Part shown: piece by piece, positions 11,138 through 24,581 of the stretch
Layout: the number at the start of each line of letters is the position of its first letter
Numbering within the stretch: position 1 is the first letter of the stretch
NCBI GenBank assembly: GCA_013397695.1
Contig: VYZI01000121.1
Coordinates: 635,815-699,814, forward strand
From: Centropus unirufus
Lineage: Eukaryota > Chordata > Aves > Cuculiformes > Centropidae
Length of the DNA: 64,000 nt
Reading direction: 5' to 3'
The notes under the pieces: generated by a model
The model's database searches: none
What the model was told of the DNA's origin: nothing
What the model saw: the letters and a program-made list of their open reading frames with translations, nothing else
Program-made: the position numbers and the translations under genes

Positions 11138-14100
11138 TCCAGTTAGTTCACATGAAGCTTATATTTACCCAACAAGCTCCTCATCATCCAGTTACAGCCT
11201 TGCTCACTCAGATCACCTGCTTTTAACAACAGAGGGAAGGCTCCAAAGCACAGTGACTGCTTTGTTCCAAGGTGAAAACATGCAAATTCCTCAGTAGCTG
11301 ACCATGTAACTGCACAAACCAGCCTGCTGACAAGGGCCAAGGAAGCTTATAAACAGAATTGGAGACCTGAGAAGGGAGATGATTAATAATAGTATATCCC
11401 AGCCTCCTACACCCTTCTCTGCTACTTCTCCACATGCTCAAAGATAGCTACCATAATATTTTGAGAATCCGTGCTCCATAGGATACAGTAATGGTCACCC
11501 CAACAGCGCTAAGATCTGCAAGTGAAGTGCAGTTACACAACTGAAACTTCTCCTTTTGGGAGCAGGAAGGAAGAGTACGGAGTCTGCCCAGCGTCTCAGA
11601 TAAGAAAAAAGGGACATCAAAACGCCTCTTCACCTCCTCCTCATGTTCCTGAGCATCACGAGCTACTGACACAGCCATGTGAGGTCTGTCAGACCTCCTC
11701 TGCATTCAGTGATATGCAAGGCATATTAGGGTGTATCTAATCTTAATTAACACTACTCCACTCAAGACAGCATTGATAAGGAAACAGAGAAGCAAGACCC
11801 AAATCCTGGTTTGTCCTGCTGTCACAGCTACTGCAAGACTTCTTTTGAATTTACACTACTGATCTGCACAGAGATTCTCGCTTTTGTGAGCTCTCAGAAC
11901 TATCTTTCTAGAAGGGAAGTTGGCAGGTATTTTACTGTGACAGCTTGGAACAGAGAGGCAAATTCTAAGAACTCTTTCTTTTTTTGTGTGAATCCCCACC
12001 GTCACTAATCTGTTTCACTTATTGTCTGCACAAAACCTATCCATGATATCAACAAAGAGGAATTCAGCTAATCCCCAGGTGTATGATATTTGACTATACT
12101 GCCTAGCACCACCCTGCTCAAGTTCGGTCTTCAAAGCTCCAGACTCACATGCACTGAGCAACCGTCATTACCAAGTACAGGAAAAGCCACAAGGAAGTCA
12201 ACTAATGCTGCAAAGCCTCCTCCTTGTCTCTGGCCCCAGAAGGGCAAACAGGAGTGACCTGTGCTTCCATAGCCCTCACAAAGGAAGAATCTACAGGAGC
12301 TATCCACCTTGCTTCAATCAAAGTGCTCTCAATTCAGTCTCCTTAAGATTAAAGGAGAATAAGAATGGAAAAGGTTGCAAGTGGAGCACAAAATTGATGA
12401 ATGAAATCCAATACTGCAAAGAGCAGCTTTACCTCCACTAAGGGCAGGACACAGGCATGCTCTGCAATTCACAGCAGCCCATCTTCAAAGAAAAAGTGAT
12501 GTTGGCTTATGAGGAACAGAGAGCAAGTGGTATTTCCATTCCCAGTAATTTTGTTGAGAGTCAATCTGGCAGTCCAGGTGGAAGACAGCTGATCTTATGA
12601 TGTTCTTGTCTCATACAGCAGAGAAATGCTAAGGCTTAGGTGGCAGCAGCAACCAGGTGGTGAGAAAAGAAAAAGGGTAATAGCTCTAAATGTAAATATT
12701 AACCATCCCTCCTACACGACAATGGAGAGCTGTGCCATCCTGGTTACTTTTTCTATTTAATATTAAGTCTGACTGATTCAGAGTTCGGAGCTAGATTCAA
12801 AATCCAGACTCATCCTAAAGCTATCGCAAGAGCATTAGTGTTGTGGGCTGGGACCCTCAGAGAGCTCATTAGCTTCCAAGTTCTCTCTGCAACGAGGTCT
12901 TCAGCATCACTTTTGAAAGCCTTCATAAAGGTAATATATGAGGCATCCATCCATGATGGATAAGAGCTACTCAGGGACTTGCCAAGCATTAGTACTCTTC
13001 CTAGCAAGGACTCTGAATTCAGAAAGCTTACATCTAGCACTCAAAGAGCAGTGAGCTGGTCTCCCCAGATTTTACACTCATACAGAACAGCAGCTGGCTT
13101 CTACTTAATCATCACCTCTAAAACAGCATCCATTCCCTTTTACTGCAGTAAGCTTCTCTCCTTAATAATGCAAGAGGCCTGCGCTGTGCTGCATGGGTTG
13201 GCATAGCTCAGGTGGCAGAGCTACTGCCCTCGGCTCCTTGCAGAATCTTCACATCCAGGCACACAAATAAGGGTCCCTAGGCTCTCTTAGCCCCAAATCT
13301 CTCCCTTTCAAGAACAGAACCAGCATGCCTGGCCGCATTTTGCTCTCAGTCCTCACCTGTTTTCAGCTGCCCCAAGCAATGGAAAAAACCTTCTGCTCTC
13401 CCTGAAGCTGCAGAGATTGCAATCTTTGCTGTGCCTCCACTTGCAGGCAAACAGGAGCAGAGTATGTTAGTGCCAGCTTCTTTGTACCAAGGGGAAAGGG
13501 ACACTACCTAGGAAGATGCAGCATAAGCAGGCCCTGTGTACATAAATAAAATATGGAATTTACCCTGACCTCTTACACGCACCCCAAGGATGTCATTTGC
13601 ACACATTTCAGCGTTTGACCTCATTTCTGATCTTTACACAACTTCCTGGAAATCTAAGCAGTGGACACAATTTGTTTAACTTTCCTATGCCTTAAGCTGC
13701 TCCCCAAACTCCTTGCAAGCTCTTTTGAGAATGTTGATCCATTATTTGAGAAACCCTCATTAGCTTATGCAAAGGAAAAACAAGCCTTGCAGCCCTGGAA
13801 CAATCAGAGTAAGACACTGCACGGATTAAGGGGCTAATTAAAAGCTGAAGGCAAGAAGTAGGACATCATCATACTCGGGTATTTTAAAACTAAGTGCTCT
13901 TCCCATTTTGCTATGACGTAACTAATCTTTGTACGGTTTCTCGTAAACTGCCAATCACTTCTCTCCCCTCTATTTCCCTGCAACTTATTGTTTTCCAAGC
14001 TTGTCCTTTCTTCACTAGTTTATCTCCTCCTCAAACTGAGTGCAAGTCAAAGGATTTTTCCTCCACTTCAGTAGCTTAACTTTTACTCTTAAAAGATATT

Positions 14101-14384
14101 TGCCATCCTAAACCTGATGGGTGCCTCAGTGCCATGACAGAGAAGTCCTAGGGTCAGTCAGGAACAGGCTGGTGATCTTCGACTTAATACAGATGAAAGT
14201 TCAAGGTCATTAATACACTACCTGATCTTTCTACAGTAATCAGAGCTTGTTGTGTGCTTGTATCACTGAAGTTTCTGGCTGTCTCCACCCCAACCTTACC
14301 GCCTTTGAATTAAAGCCAAGCTGCTACTGAGAGCACAATTATTTGGACACTAAGTAACTTAGCTGTGCCTTTGCACTTAACACA
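11138..14384. other. Probable intron, nothing recognised
   Basis: No repeat family and no splice-supported frame was recognised. Short open frames on both strands lack paired acceptor and donor sites. Confidence 0.35.
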
Positions 14385-14545
14385 GTTGTGGTGCTTCAGC
14401 ATCTGAGCACCTCAGACTTATTTCACCACCTCTATTTTATGGTGAGGTACAAAGAAAAAAATGCGTTGTGTTTATTTCATAAATAGGAACGTGAAACAAC
14501 TTGTCCAAACTCACGCAGGTAATCAGAGAGCAGGGAACTGAGCCC
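14385..14545 (+). mobile_element. MIR-like ancient SINE remnant
   Basis: The order of elements fits the MIR core and tail. 'tctattttatggtgaggta' corresponds to the 'cattttacagatgaggaa' block. It is followed by 'aacttgtccaaactcacgca', matching the 'acttgcccaaggtcacaca' block, and then 'gagagcagggaactgagccc', matching the 'gcagagctgggattcgaaccc' block. The copy is heavily diverged. An L2 or other CORE-SINE relative cannot be excluded by eye. Confidence 0.55.
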
Positions 14546-16514
14546 TAAGTTTACAAAAAACCTGATTGTTTCTAGCCTGCCTCACTAACTTATCCCTCTG
14601 TGTCTCTAAAAACACCCATAAAGCACAAAGTTACCACAAGACAAAATGAAACCTGTATGGAGTGCCTCTCTGCATAGAGGGCCAGGCATGGTAGATGCAA
14701 CAACTTACATGACTTTATAGAAGGAAAGGTTTTTCCTCAGAGAAAATACACACAGAAGGCAGACCTGCTTCACTGCTGCACTGCGGGATGCCTTTGCAGG
14801 GTATGGGTTCTGGACCGTGGTGGGACTTCACAAGGCAAAAACCAACAGCTGGGCTCACACCTCAAGATAAAGAATTGCTAGAGAGCACCCAATGAGTCCA
14901 CCAGCAGCAGGAAAAAATCCTCAGCCTTCTCTGAACAGACCTGTGGGTTGGGAGATGGTCCCTGAAAATCCATCACTAAAGTTAACTTCACAAGCAGAAG
15001 CCCCAGAACCATCCTCTCCAGTAGCAGCAAGCAGGCAGCTAAGACCTAACTCTGCCTAGTCTAGCTTTCATATTCCTCTTTTTTTTTATCCCAAAGACAA
15101 CTTAGCAACTCAGCAACCCTTTACTTTTGGCTGGGATGGCTTCCTTCAGCACTTTCCCAGGTGTTCTGAGATTGGTGCAGATCCTTGCTCTCTGCTCAGA
15201 TCCTTTCAATTGCAGCACAGGCTCCTTCTATCCGTGCCATCAGAAGCAGCACACCAAGAAAAGGTGCACCTTTCCACACATACCACATGGTTTCCTTCCT
15301 CCCCCCTCTTCCGCCCTATGCTGCTCATCTTATCACGACTTAAAGGAACACCAAAACCCTGGGTGGCTGTGGTTTCATTCGGATTTTGGGGTTTTTAAGA
15401 GCTGCTGTATCATACACAATTGATCAAGTGACCACAATTGCCTGTAGGTCATTAACAGAAGCAGAGAGCCCCAGACCTGTGGAAGAATACCACAAGAGCA
15501 GCAAGAGACATGGCCCACATTCAATATTCAAGAGTCAAGCAGATTCAAGACTCCTCAGAAACAACCTTCAACCTCGCTAGCAGGAATAGGAAACAGCAAG
15601 CTCTAAGGTTTTGGCAGCCTTCTTGCTAATTCACGTCCAGCTTCGCAGCTTGCATGGGACTCAAAGTGTGTTGGAATTATGTTTTGGTTAAGTTTGATGA
15701 GCATAAGCTACCAGTACACAAAGGGAGACTACACCAGTAAAACCTGATGAAATTATATTTGGACAGGGGAAAAAAAAAAAGGAAAACTAAGTGGCAAAGG
15801 CAATTTAGTAGCCCTCAGTACAAGGCATTTTATGATCAGTGTTCTCCACGAAAAAAGTTACCTCTAATTAAATGTAGGCAGCAGGAATGTTGCAGGTCAC
15901 CATTAAGGGAGCTCAAGAGGCTCAACATTGCCCCGTCTCTGCATAAACAAGGCTGAGATCCAATTGTGCTGCACCTAAAACATGCCCCTTCTTGCCAGGA
16001 AGATATTCGGAGCAGTCTAAAGGCTCCAGTTCAGTTTACCTCTGAAACAGGCAGTTCGTCCAAATTACCCCCTTCTTGCTCTGCCTAGAAATCCCCTATC
16101 TGAGTATTAACAGAGCCTAAACATGATTAACCTATGAACTCTAAGACTCAATGGTATCACATTCATTACACAGGGGAAGCCCACGTGTGACCTAAGCACC
16201 CATCTGCCTTGCTGTCAGGTTCTTTATTTCCCTGTTGCAAACGCTGCTCCTCACTGGCCAATTACACCAGGCACTGCAGCACGCAGAGACCAATAATTGG
16301 ACTGAAACATATGGAAGAAGAGGTTAGCTGCAACTAGCAAGTGCTAATTCTGAGCCAAACTCTTGGAATATTAATTAGCTCTTCAGGGTCAGGATGTTCT
16401 CTCGAGTGAGCCAGTTCCTCAGATGCCTACTCAGCTGCTGCTCAGTTCTTACTTAAGCTATTGGCCTTTGACATCAAGGAAGGGGAAATTGAGTTTAATA
16501 AGCATGTGCCCCAC
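14546..16514. other. Probable intron, nothing recognised
   Basis: No repeat or exon is supported. A short A run is present near 15769-15780. Open frames on the plus strand near 15127-15423 have no splice support. Confidence 0.35.
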
Positions 16515-16912
16515 CCACACAGTGTGAAAGACCTCTGGGTCTTATGGTGAATAACTGAGTAACAGTCCTGAAACAACGCTCTTCATGGGAACTGTGCCCA
16601 GATACAAGCATGCGAGCTTACAAGCAGGTCTCCTATTCCAAGTAAGAAGTGATAGGGTGACAAGAAATGGCCTCAAGTTGTGCCAAGGGAGGCTTAGAAT
16701 GGATATTAGGAGAAAAAATTCCCCTGGAAGAATGGTGGAGCACTGGCAGAGGCTGCGTAGGGCAGCGGTTAAGTCCCCATGCCTAGAGACGTTCAAAAAA
16801 TACATAGCCAAAACACTTTGGTTCATGGTTCAGTAGGCACAGTGGTTTTGGCTGATGGGCGGACTGCAGGAGCTTAGAGGTCTTTCCCAACATTAATGAT
16901 TCCATGATTCTA
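16515..16912 (+). mobile_element. CR1 LINE fragment with internal deletion
   Basis: The left part ('aaagacctctgggtcttatg' and following) resembles the ORF2 segment encoding the end of the reverse transcriptase region. The right part ('ggcctcaagttgtgcc', 'gaatggtggagcactggcag') is the C-terminal and 3' UTR region, ending in 'aatgattccatgattcta'. The segment normally separating these parts is missing, so an internal deletion is inferred. It is non-coding. Confidence 0.8.
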
Positions 16913-17848
16913 CACAGACTCAAACGACATCACATTCAAATGCTTCTTGTAATCCATTGAGCTGCAGAACAAAAATAGTTGTTCCATAATCTCAACATAT
17001 GCCCTTTTATGGGCTCAACTATAAGCCCGAGACTCAAGATCACTTAAGTAAAACACAACATAACTGCACTGTGCAACGCAGTAATAAAATAATGGGAATT
17101 TCAGAAACTGGAGTCCAAATGTAACACGACCCAGGGAACTTAGTAGGGAAATAGGCCTGCAGTGCCCAGCCCAGGATGGAACATTGGAACAAGATCAGGG
17201 CTCAGGTCCCACACAGTGAAGAAAACCAGAGATTCAGGCTGAAAAGATGAACAAGAGACAGCAAAATTCTTAATCATATGGCTCTGATCAAGGCAATAGT
17301 AATAAATCATGCAGGAAAGTAAGCATTCATTTTTCAACAGCTTTTGTTCCAATGCTGCAGTTTGAAGCAGTCATTAATCAACCCAAACTGTAAGAAACTT
17401 AAGTTTCTTCTAGAACTCCCCATTCTCCCCTAGCTGCTTCACATCAGCTCTAGATACCTGAGACTGCCACAACACAAAGTGAAATACAAAAGCCAAGTTC
17501 AATATCCTTTGCTGGGGGCAAGAACTACGTATGAAATTTCACTTGTATGTTTTTAAGGATCAGAACAACTACTCATCCATACACAGCGAGTTCGATGATG
17601 TTGCCTACATCAACTACAGCTTTGGGGAATGAGTCCAAAAGAAAACACAGGTTGCTTCACGAGTTGGGTGCATTTGTCCCAGAAGTTCTACTTGTAAAAA
17701 GATGAAAAAATGCAGCTTTTTAGACACTGATAAGAGCAATGTGAATCACATTTGTCGCCAAACAACTGAAAAAATACATACAAGGAAAATTAAGGACCAG
17801 CCCGTAATTTCACTGAGTGCTTCCAGGCATTCCCATGAGCAGGCTTAC
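16913..17848. other. Intron just downstream of the 78-bp exon
   Basis: Nothing recognisable. The canonical donor GTAAGC (plus-strand gcttac at 17843-17848) marks the start of this intron on the minus strand. Confidence 0.45.
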
Positions 17849-17926
17849 CTGTCGTCGCGCATATGAGGGCTCAAGAATCGGGCAGAGTCATCATCGTGGC
17901 TGCTTTGCTGGCTGCTCTGTTGACTG
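17849..17926 (-). CDS. Internal exon (78 bp), Ser/Gln-rich, unrecognised gene
   Basis: The acceptor has a strong pyrimidine-rich tract (ctgtgttctcttgcgttgcag) and the donor is DNA-perfect (GACAG|GTAAGC). The length is 78 bp (26 codons). Two of the three frames contain TGA. The only open frame needs two bases from the previous exon, exactly the phase in which the exon at 28058 ends. It reads SSQQSSQQSSHDDDSARF, then LSPHMRDD: a low-complexity Ser/Gln stretch, an acidic DDD and a short ordered-looking tail. It ends in phase 2. There is no catalytic motif. It is probably part of a disordered, phosphorylatable linker that continues the basic, serine-rich region in the upstream exon. The protein family is not recognised. 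Confidence 0.65.
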
Positions 17927-17930
17927 CTGC
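17924..17930 (-). promoter_or_regulatory. Tandem (NAGNAG-type) 3' splice site
   Basis: On the minus strand the acceptor reads gcagcag. Splicing can use the first AG (exon starts 17926) or the second (exon starts 17923). Both keep the frame and differ by one serine codon in the product. Such tandem acceptors often yield both isoforms. Confidence 0.6.
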
Positions 17931-20900
17931 AACGCAAGAGAACACAGAAGCCATTAGGCATACCTGGATAACTCCTTATGAAATGCTCTGGTTTAAATTC
18001 AGAGCAAGAAAATACAAGGTTCATATTTCATATTTTTGAGTGCAAAGAGAAAGCAATGGGAGGTGGTGAGCCCATACCATTTACAACTGGTTTGAAGCCT
18101 CACACCCAAGTGACCTCGCACATTGTCTATGATCAGTGTTTCACTGTGTCATCCCTGAACAGTTTCCTACAGGTGAATATTCAAACACCAAACCGTTTCT
18201 TGTTTAAACCTCCCCACTTGTAGGCAGTGGGACACAAAGTCAACTCTTCCTAAGGATCAAGTGGCCCACTTGACTTTCTGGTGGCAAGTTGCATGCTGAG
18301 CCCACACGATGTCACTCTCCTCCTTCAAAAGGCTGTTTGGAGGGGCCGATTTTCTTTTCCTGCACATCTATTCTCCAGTGTTAGCCTTATTCCTTCTAGC
18401 AGCCTCCACCTGCTCCAGGGACTCAGCAGGGCTCCTGCTTCTCATTTCTACAGCTTGGTTCCTTTGCAAGAGCTTTCCTTCAGAGTGGCAGATCTGATTC
18501 TGCCTTCAGGTAGGACACTGCAGCACAAAGAGCAGATGTTCCTGGGCTAGCTTTAATCCACTCAGCATGGGTACCACTGGCCATGGAGTCATGGCAACCC
18601 AGGTTCAGCACCAACTGCACAGTCCCACCAAGGACACTTGCCCGAGCACATGGGTTGTGCTAAAAAAAACCTGTGGCTTTAGTGCTGGTAGGACCTAAAC
18701 TGATCAAATAAAACTAGTTCTGGTAATACACAGGCATGCTTGCAGTCACAGCTTCTACTGCATTGTAGCAAAGCTGCGCATCATAGTGCCCAAAAGCACA
18801 AAAATACAAATACAGGACCAAAAAGGGCCAAAACATTTATTTTCGTTCTAAAAAAGCAACAATCCTCCACCAGCACCCTATATTTCGGTAGGTGAAAACA
18901 CTGCCCTAAATCAGTGTAGTGAGATTTTTCCATCAAGTCTACTTTCTTGGTTTTGGGTTTTTTTATTTGATTTCACCTTTAACCACTGCAAGGAGGATCT
19001 CATCTCTTGGAGAGAACAAAAAAAACCAACTAGAAACACTTCTGCCTTGCAAAAAATCTTCTCTAACTTCTTTTCCATTTCAACAATATTCTGTTGAAAT
19101 TAGTTTCTCAAAAAAACATTAAAAGAATTTTTTTCCTCTCTGAATGTACTCTATACTTACATAAAGAAATTATAGCTGCTCTTACCTGCACCTACTTATG
19201 CTTTACAACTCAATTACAGAAAGTGTACCTCAAACAGTGACAAGTGTATTGACTTGAATAAATCAAGCCTCATACAAAAAAAAAACCAGGATTACTTTTA
19301 CAACCACACAATATTAACAGAGAAATTACTTGAAAAGTTTTAGGAGTTTATCTATAATCTTTTCTCTGTGCTTCCAAGGAATGAGAAAATCCAGCCAAGC
19401 AGGCAGGGGAGGCACCAGAACCAGCAAGGACCTCAGTGATAAGAACTACACCATCACACACTAAATAGCTTTTCTTCTGTAATTCTGTGTAAATAAATAG
19501 CTCTAACAAGCCCATAGGCCCTCTTTTGAGGGATCTGAACCCCTAAAATTCCTCCCCTCAAAGTATTCTTCCATTTAGCTGGTTTGCTTGCAAGACTATT
19601 GATAAGTTTTAGGATGAAAAAATTAATTCTTTAACATGGCCATTTTTCTTTTTTTTTTAATTTTTTTTTTCCAAGAATAAGAAAGAGGGCAGGAGAACAG
19701 AGGGGGAGGGAATTTCTCTTCCCCTTGAGATCAAAGTTTTTGCCAAAAGGATTTGCAGTTTCCTCCGAAAAGAAAATAGCCACTAAGTCTTATTTTCATT
19801 TAATATTTTCAGAAACCTAGATTTTGATCAGCTGCTTCTCCGAGATTTTGAAGGACTCCATCATATCAAACATGACCACCGCATACAAGACAATACCTGT
19901 CTCAGGGACCCCCTTAGCATTTGTGAGACCTCACATAATTGGCACTAATTTTGTTCCCCGTTCAGATATGAGCCAGAAAATGGATCCTTACAGCTAAGAT
20001 CAACAGGATAGCAGGCTGAAGCATTCAGAAATTAGCGATTGGTAATAATGAAATCTTTGCACAAATAACACAGAAATTAGCCTTTGAGGTTGGACATACA
20101 AAAACCACAAACCCCATGCAATATTTGTGGCTTTCAGCTCCAGATTTGAGGTCTGTGCACTGCACAAAAGGCACGAACGGGCACGGATCTTGTGGGGACA
20201 CACACGCCCAGCCCCACAGAGCAAACCCCTCTCTTCCCCCACGACACACGACACAGCTTCAGCATCAGAGCCGAGGTAGGCAAACCTTTTAGCAATAGCC
20301 TCTCAGCAAGGGGACAGATTTAATTCTCTGCTCCCACAACCACATACTTAGTCATTTTTTCATAGGTGTCTCACTGGAGAAAGGATTGTCAGAACTTAAG
20401 AACTCTACATTGCTTCAAGGTATAAATCAACAGCTAGAACAATAAACCCCAAAAAGCTTCTTTCCTCTACTTCAGGACTTAATAATGACCCAGTGAACTG
20501 ACAAGGAAAAAAACAATAGGAAACACACTTTCCCTTCTAATTCAAAAGAATTATCACCCTTTGGATATGAGAAAGCATTGCAAGAGATATTTCTATAATT
20601 GTTAGTTGCTTCATAAAAATCCTTCCTACCAAACTTGGTTACTTCAACTCGGATCAAGCAGACACAAAACTTACCAAAGGAAAATTCCTGATATATCACA
20701 GCCCCGCAAGAGCTCCTGCAATGCCAGTAATCCCACGCAGAAGTTCACTTTTGGACAGCTATACAAGATGAACCTTAGACCTTTTCATGCTCTTCCACCC
20801 ATCATTAAATTTCTCATTCAGAAGGTCCTCCAAATCAAGGTTTAAAATTTAATGGATTCCAGATATTGCAACACAGGGTAATACAACACCTCACCCCCCT

Positions 20901-21134
20901 CAACACTAGTGAGCACAAGATTACAAGCAGTGAAAAACCCAGACCAAGAGAAAGAAATCAGATTTTATCCACCTATCTCTCTGATGGTGCCCAGCGTGAG
21001 CTACGTTCCACTAAAAGTGCTTTTCATGGAAGCTTTTGTAGAAGTTTGTGAGCTTTTCATACAGAAGAAAAATAATTTCAACATCCTGAGTATTAAACAG
21101 TGCAGGTGTTCAATTCCCTGCAATGTACAGGGCA
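17927..21134. other. Probable intron between the 28-kb and 78-bp exons, proximal part
   Basis: It contains T- and A-rich low-complexity segments (notably 19648-19672) followed by a purine-rich block (19674-19715). A GC-richer patch at 20160-20270 has short open frames without splice sites. No repeat family is recognised. Confidence 0.4.
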
Positions 21135-21262
21135 GCTGACATGCAGAGCCATGGGAAGGGCCACTTCCCACTGGATCAGGTTGCTCCAAGCCCCATCCAA
21201 CCTGGCCTTGAACACCTCCAGGGATGGAGCAGCCACCACTGCTCTGGGCAACCTGGGCCAAA
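21135..21262 (-). mobile_element. CR1 LINE fragment
   Basis: A short minus-strand piece of the CR1 3' region: 'cacttcccactggatcagg', 'catccaacctggccttgaac' and 'gggatggagcagccaccact'. Both ends are abrupt. It is non-coding. Confidence 0.85.
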
Positions 21263-24200
21263 GTCAAATTTGTATTCAATGTTCTATTTCTAATTTTTGT
21301 AACAATATCTTAGTTACCAGTGTCATCTTTCCACCACATCAGATGACCCAACTGCTACTCTTCTACAGAAGAAAAACACTCCCAAAAATATTTGTTGTTA
21401 GCTCTCTTATCTACCACCTCTAATTTTTAGAGGTCTTAAACAGGTTTTAATATCTTCATAGGCCATGTATACAGACATACACCTAGATGAACATTCAACA
21501 AAATATTATGCAAAAGCAGCATCTTATCCGAACTCTTTCCAGAAGTGAACGTGAAGAGACTGCAAAAAATATGCAAAACTTGCACTAGTGTCTTAAATAT
21601 TTAATGATTACTCTTGCTCTTAGTCTTGGGAAGTCATGAGCTGTAAACTAGATTTGTGTACTATTCTTATCCTCCTGCCCTTTTTTTGTCTCATTTTATT
21701 CTGAGATTTAAATATCTAGATAAGTTAGAGTCAAGATCTCTTCTCATTTTATGTATGAATTGGCTTTTAAAGCTAAGCAGGCTATCTAGTACAAGATATT
21801 TGTCCAAATTTCACAAAGTTCAGATGGTAAGGCCAATGTTTGCACACTAGGAGCGCCTTCTGAGACTTCTATCCCCCTCCAGACGTGGGTGATGTCCACT
21901 GTACTTTTATATCTGTAGGTGTATTTGGCAGATTTTATTCAGAAAAAAAAGTTATATGACAGTGATGGATGAATGAGGTGAGCAAAGAAACGGGGAAGAA
22001 ATAGCTGTATCCTGGAAAATTGAATCAGTTAATGAGTTTGGAGAATGATTCATAAAACTCCATGGGGCCTTCAGAAGGCTATTGTTACCCATGGCTATTA
22101 ATGAACTTCTCAGGTCTGAACCCAGATGAATGTTTTGTATTCATTTTGCTTAATTAACCCCTGCATTTGGAAAACTGTGGGTTCAGTTATAAGCCGCTTA
22201 AAAAGGAAAATAACAGACAATTGACAGTCAGGCACTAGGATTCTATAATTGCTTCAGCGATAGTTATTGGAGCTCAAAGCTTATACTAATGGAATCTCAC
22301 AAGACATGAATATTTTAATTAACTTGACATCTGGGAACTAAAAGGTGTGCAGGTTATAATAAATAGAACAGTGAACTTGCATTAAGGTTTCTGTTAAAAT
22401 TTACAAAGCTTTTTGTCTATTTGAACTACTAAAGGCTTCTTTTCATCCTCACAGCTGCAAGGACAAAGACTCCAACCTACCTGCCTTAAAATATATCACA
22501 AATAATTAGGATGTCTGAAGAACTGCCACCAGAAAAAGTATAGCTGCACCAATAACTTGTGTGAATTATGGTTACTTGTAAGAAATTAAATGCATGGCTT
22601 TCAAATAGTTTTCAACTGTCAAAATAGATGTAAAAGCCAAAACTCTCTTTTAAGTCTAAAAGATTCATAATGAAACCAGAAGATTTTAAACACTGAGTTC
22701 CATGATGTGTGAACAGTCTTCATTTGAAAACTCTTCCAATATGTGTTCTTGCCTGTATTTCCTTGGCAACACAAACACGGGATAATAAACCTAGATTGAA
22801 CTTTAAGCCTCAGGAGTGTCAGAAGAAAAGGTCCATCTGAGTATTTTCACCCCAGGGGGCTTTAGGAGCTTGTCAAAGACAAACCAACAACTTTGTATTT
22901 CGATTTCACCCTCCTGCCCTCTTTGTCCTTCACAGAACACACTGTTCCTCATATATCTCATCAAAGAGCAGAACGACATCCCGCACCCAGCTGCCTAACA
23001 GCCCCACATTGTCCTTGGGAAATTAAATTCCCATCATCAAAAGCACCGTAAAGCACCGTGTTACTATGGTTGCATGGGTACATAAAGAACTGCACCATTA
23101 CAAAAGTCACGGAACTGTCAGGTGGAGGGGAGCGAGAAGGGAAGATCAGGAACATGCACTGGGAGTTACTGACCTAAGTTCCAAGGGAGAACAGTCTCCA
23201 TCATCCAGAAATGTTGTCCTTAGATGGACAGGTCTGGTCTGAGCTCAAGTAGGAGCAGTTTTCTGACTTCAGATATATCTTGTCTAAGGAGTATCATTCT
23301 CTGAAAGTTCGCTGCGTGTGTTTCAGACAGTGTTTTTCACTAGAAGTGATAACACACAGCATTGGTAAGCAGAAAGGCCATTGCTTATGCTCATTCTTAC
23401 AGAACCCAAGGCCACGCTCAACGTAGCAGTGCCATAAGTCAAAAGGATGAAAAGAGGTCCAGCGAGGACCTCGCCTGTACTTTTGCCCCTGCTGCCCAAT
23501 TGATGCATTCCTGAACCCAGCAAAAAACCAGACTGAGTATGCTCATCTTTAGGAGTGGCAAAAGATACAGCAGAACCTTTTCTCCAATGGTCCACAAAAT
23601 CCACTACAAGTTTTCCACTCTTTAGAGCACAAAGATCCTGCATGTCATTATTAACTAGTCTGGATGCTGTGATTGACCACACAAGTTTATCTTTTGGACA
23701 AGTATTAACAGAAAGACATCAGGTGACCTTGGAGAGCTCAAGGGAAAGGGCACTCTGGGAAGGGACTGCAAGCATCTAGACACAAGAGCTTCCAGGACCT
23801 CCTGCAAGAACAAATTCAGCAAGGAATAACAAGATGACTCAAACCTTTTGCCATCCTTGGCATTCCGGTTTATTTCTTCCACAGTAGGGGAGCACATTCA
23901 GATTACCCCTCATACGATCTTTACCATCATGAATGCCTCATGGGAAGCTGTTCAAGAATGGAAGGATTTGCCATACTTCAACTACTGCCTACATATGGTT
24001 GCCAAGCATCTACACAGGAGCCCAAGTCGGGCAATGATGGTGGCAGGGGCCACCTATTTATTCTCAGCTTCTGCCAATGGAAGGATGGAAGCACAGGATT
24101 CTCATTCCAATATTGATCTTGGGCAAAAGCAGAATAGTCCTTTAAGCAAAAGTGATCTACCCACTCAGCATTGAAGAATCACGTGCAGTTCCAGGGAATA

Positions 24201-24581
24201 CTAGAAAGAGCGGCTTTAAAAAGTAAATAATAAATTCAAGCAGAAACACACTCGCATCCTCACATCAATAATGCATGTTCATTACATGTAGAACAAAATG
24301 CTAACAGATTGTATCTACCAGCCTGTGAGGAAAGAAACACCATCATACCTTGATAATATTGTCCATTTGCGTGCAGGATTCATACTTTATAAAGCTGCAT
24401 GCAGGTAATAACTTCTGTCATTACCTGGGTAGCAAATGTTAGATAAGGTGTATAGGCAAGAAGCTGCCTGCATCCCTTATAAAAATAATCCTGTTCATCA
24501 TCTGTAGAGGCTCCCAGAGCACCACATTTGTGGTTTGGATCATCATAATTGATACATGATCATAGCAGGTAACGTCACTTG
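21263..24581. other. Probable intron, AT-rich, with a possible conserved element
   Basis: Mostly AT-rich single-copy sequence. The part at 22140-22330 is dense in TTAATTAA-like homeodomain sites. A minus-strand open frame of about 56 codons lies near 24390-24560, but it lacks a matching splice phase (see rejected items). Confidence 0.35.

Noticed and set aside
24390..24560. Minus-strand open frame of about 56 codons reading DDEQDYFYKGCRQLL and further plausible residues, near two donors.
   Set aside because: No acceptor places it in the phase-2 to phase-2 register needed between the 28-kb exon and the 78-bp exon, and the acceptor candidates have poor pyrimidine tracts. A random frame of this length is common.
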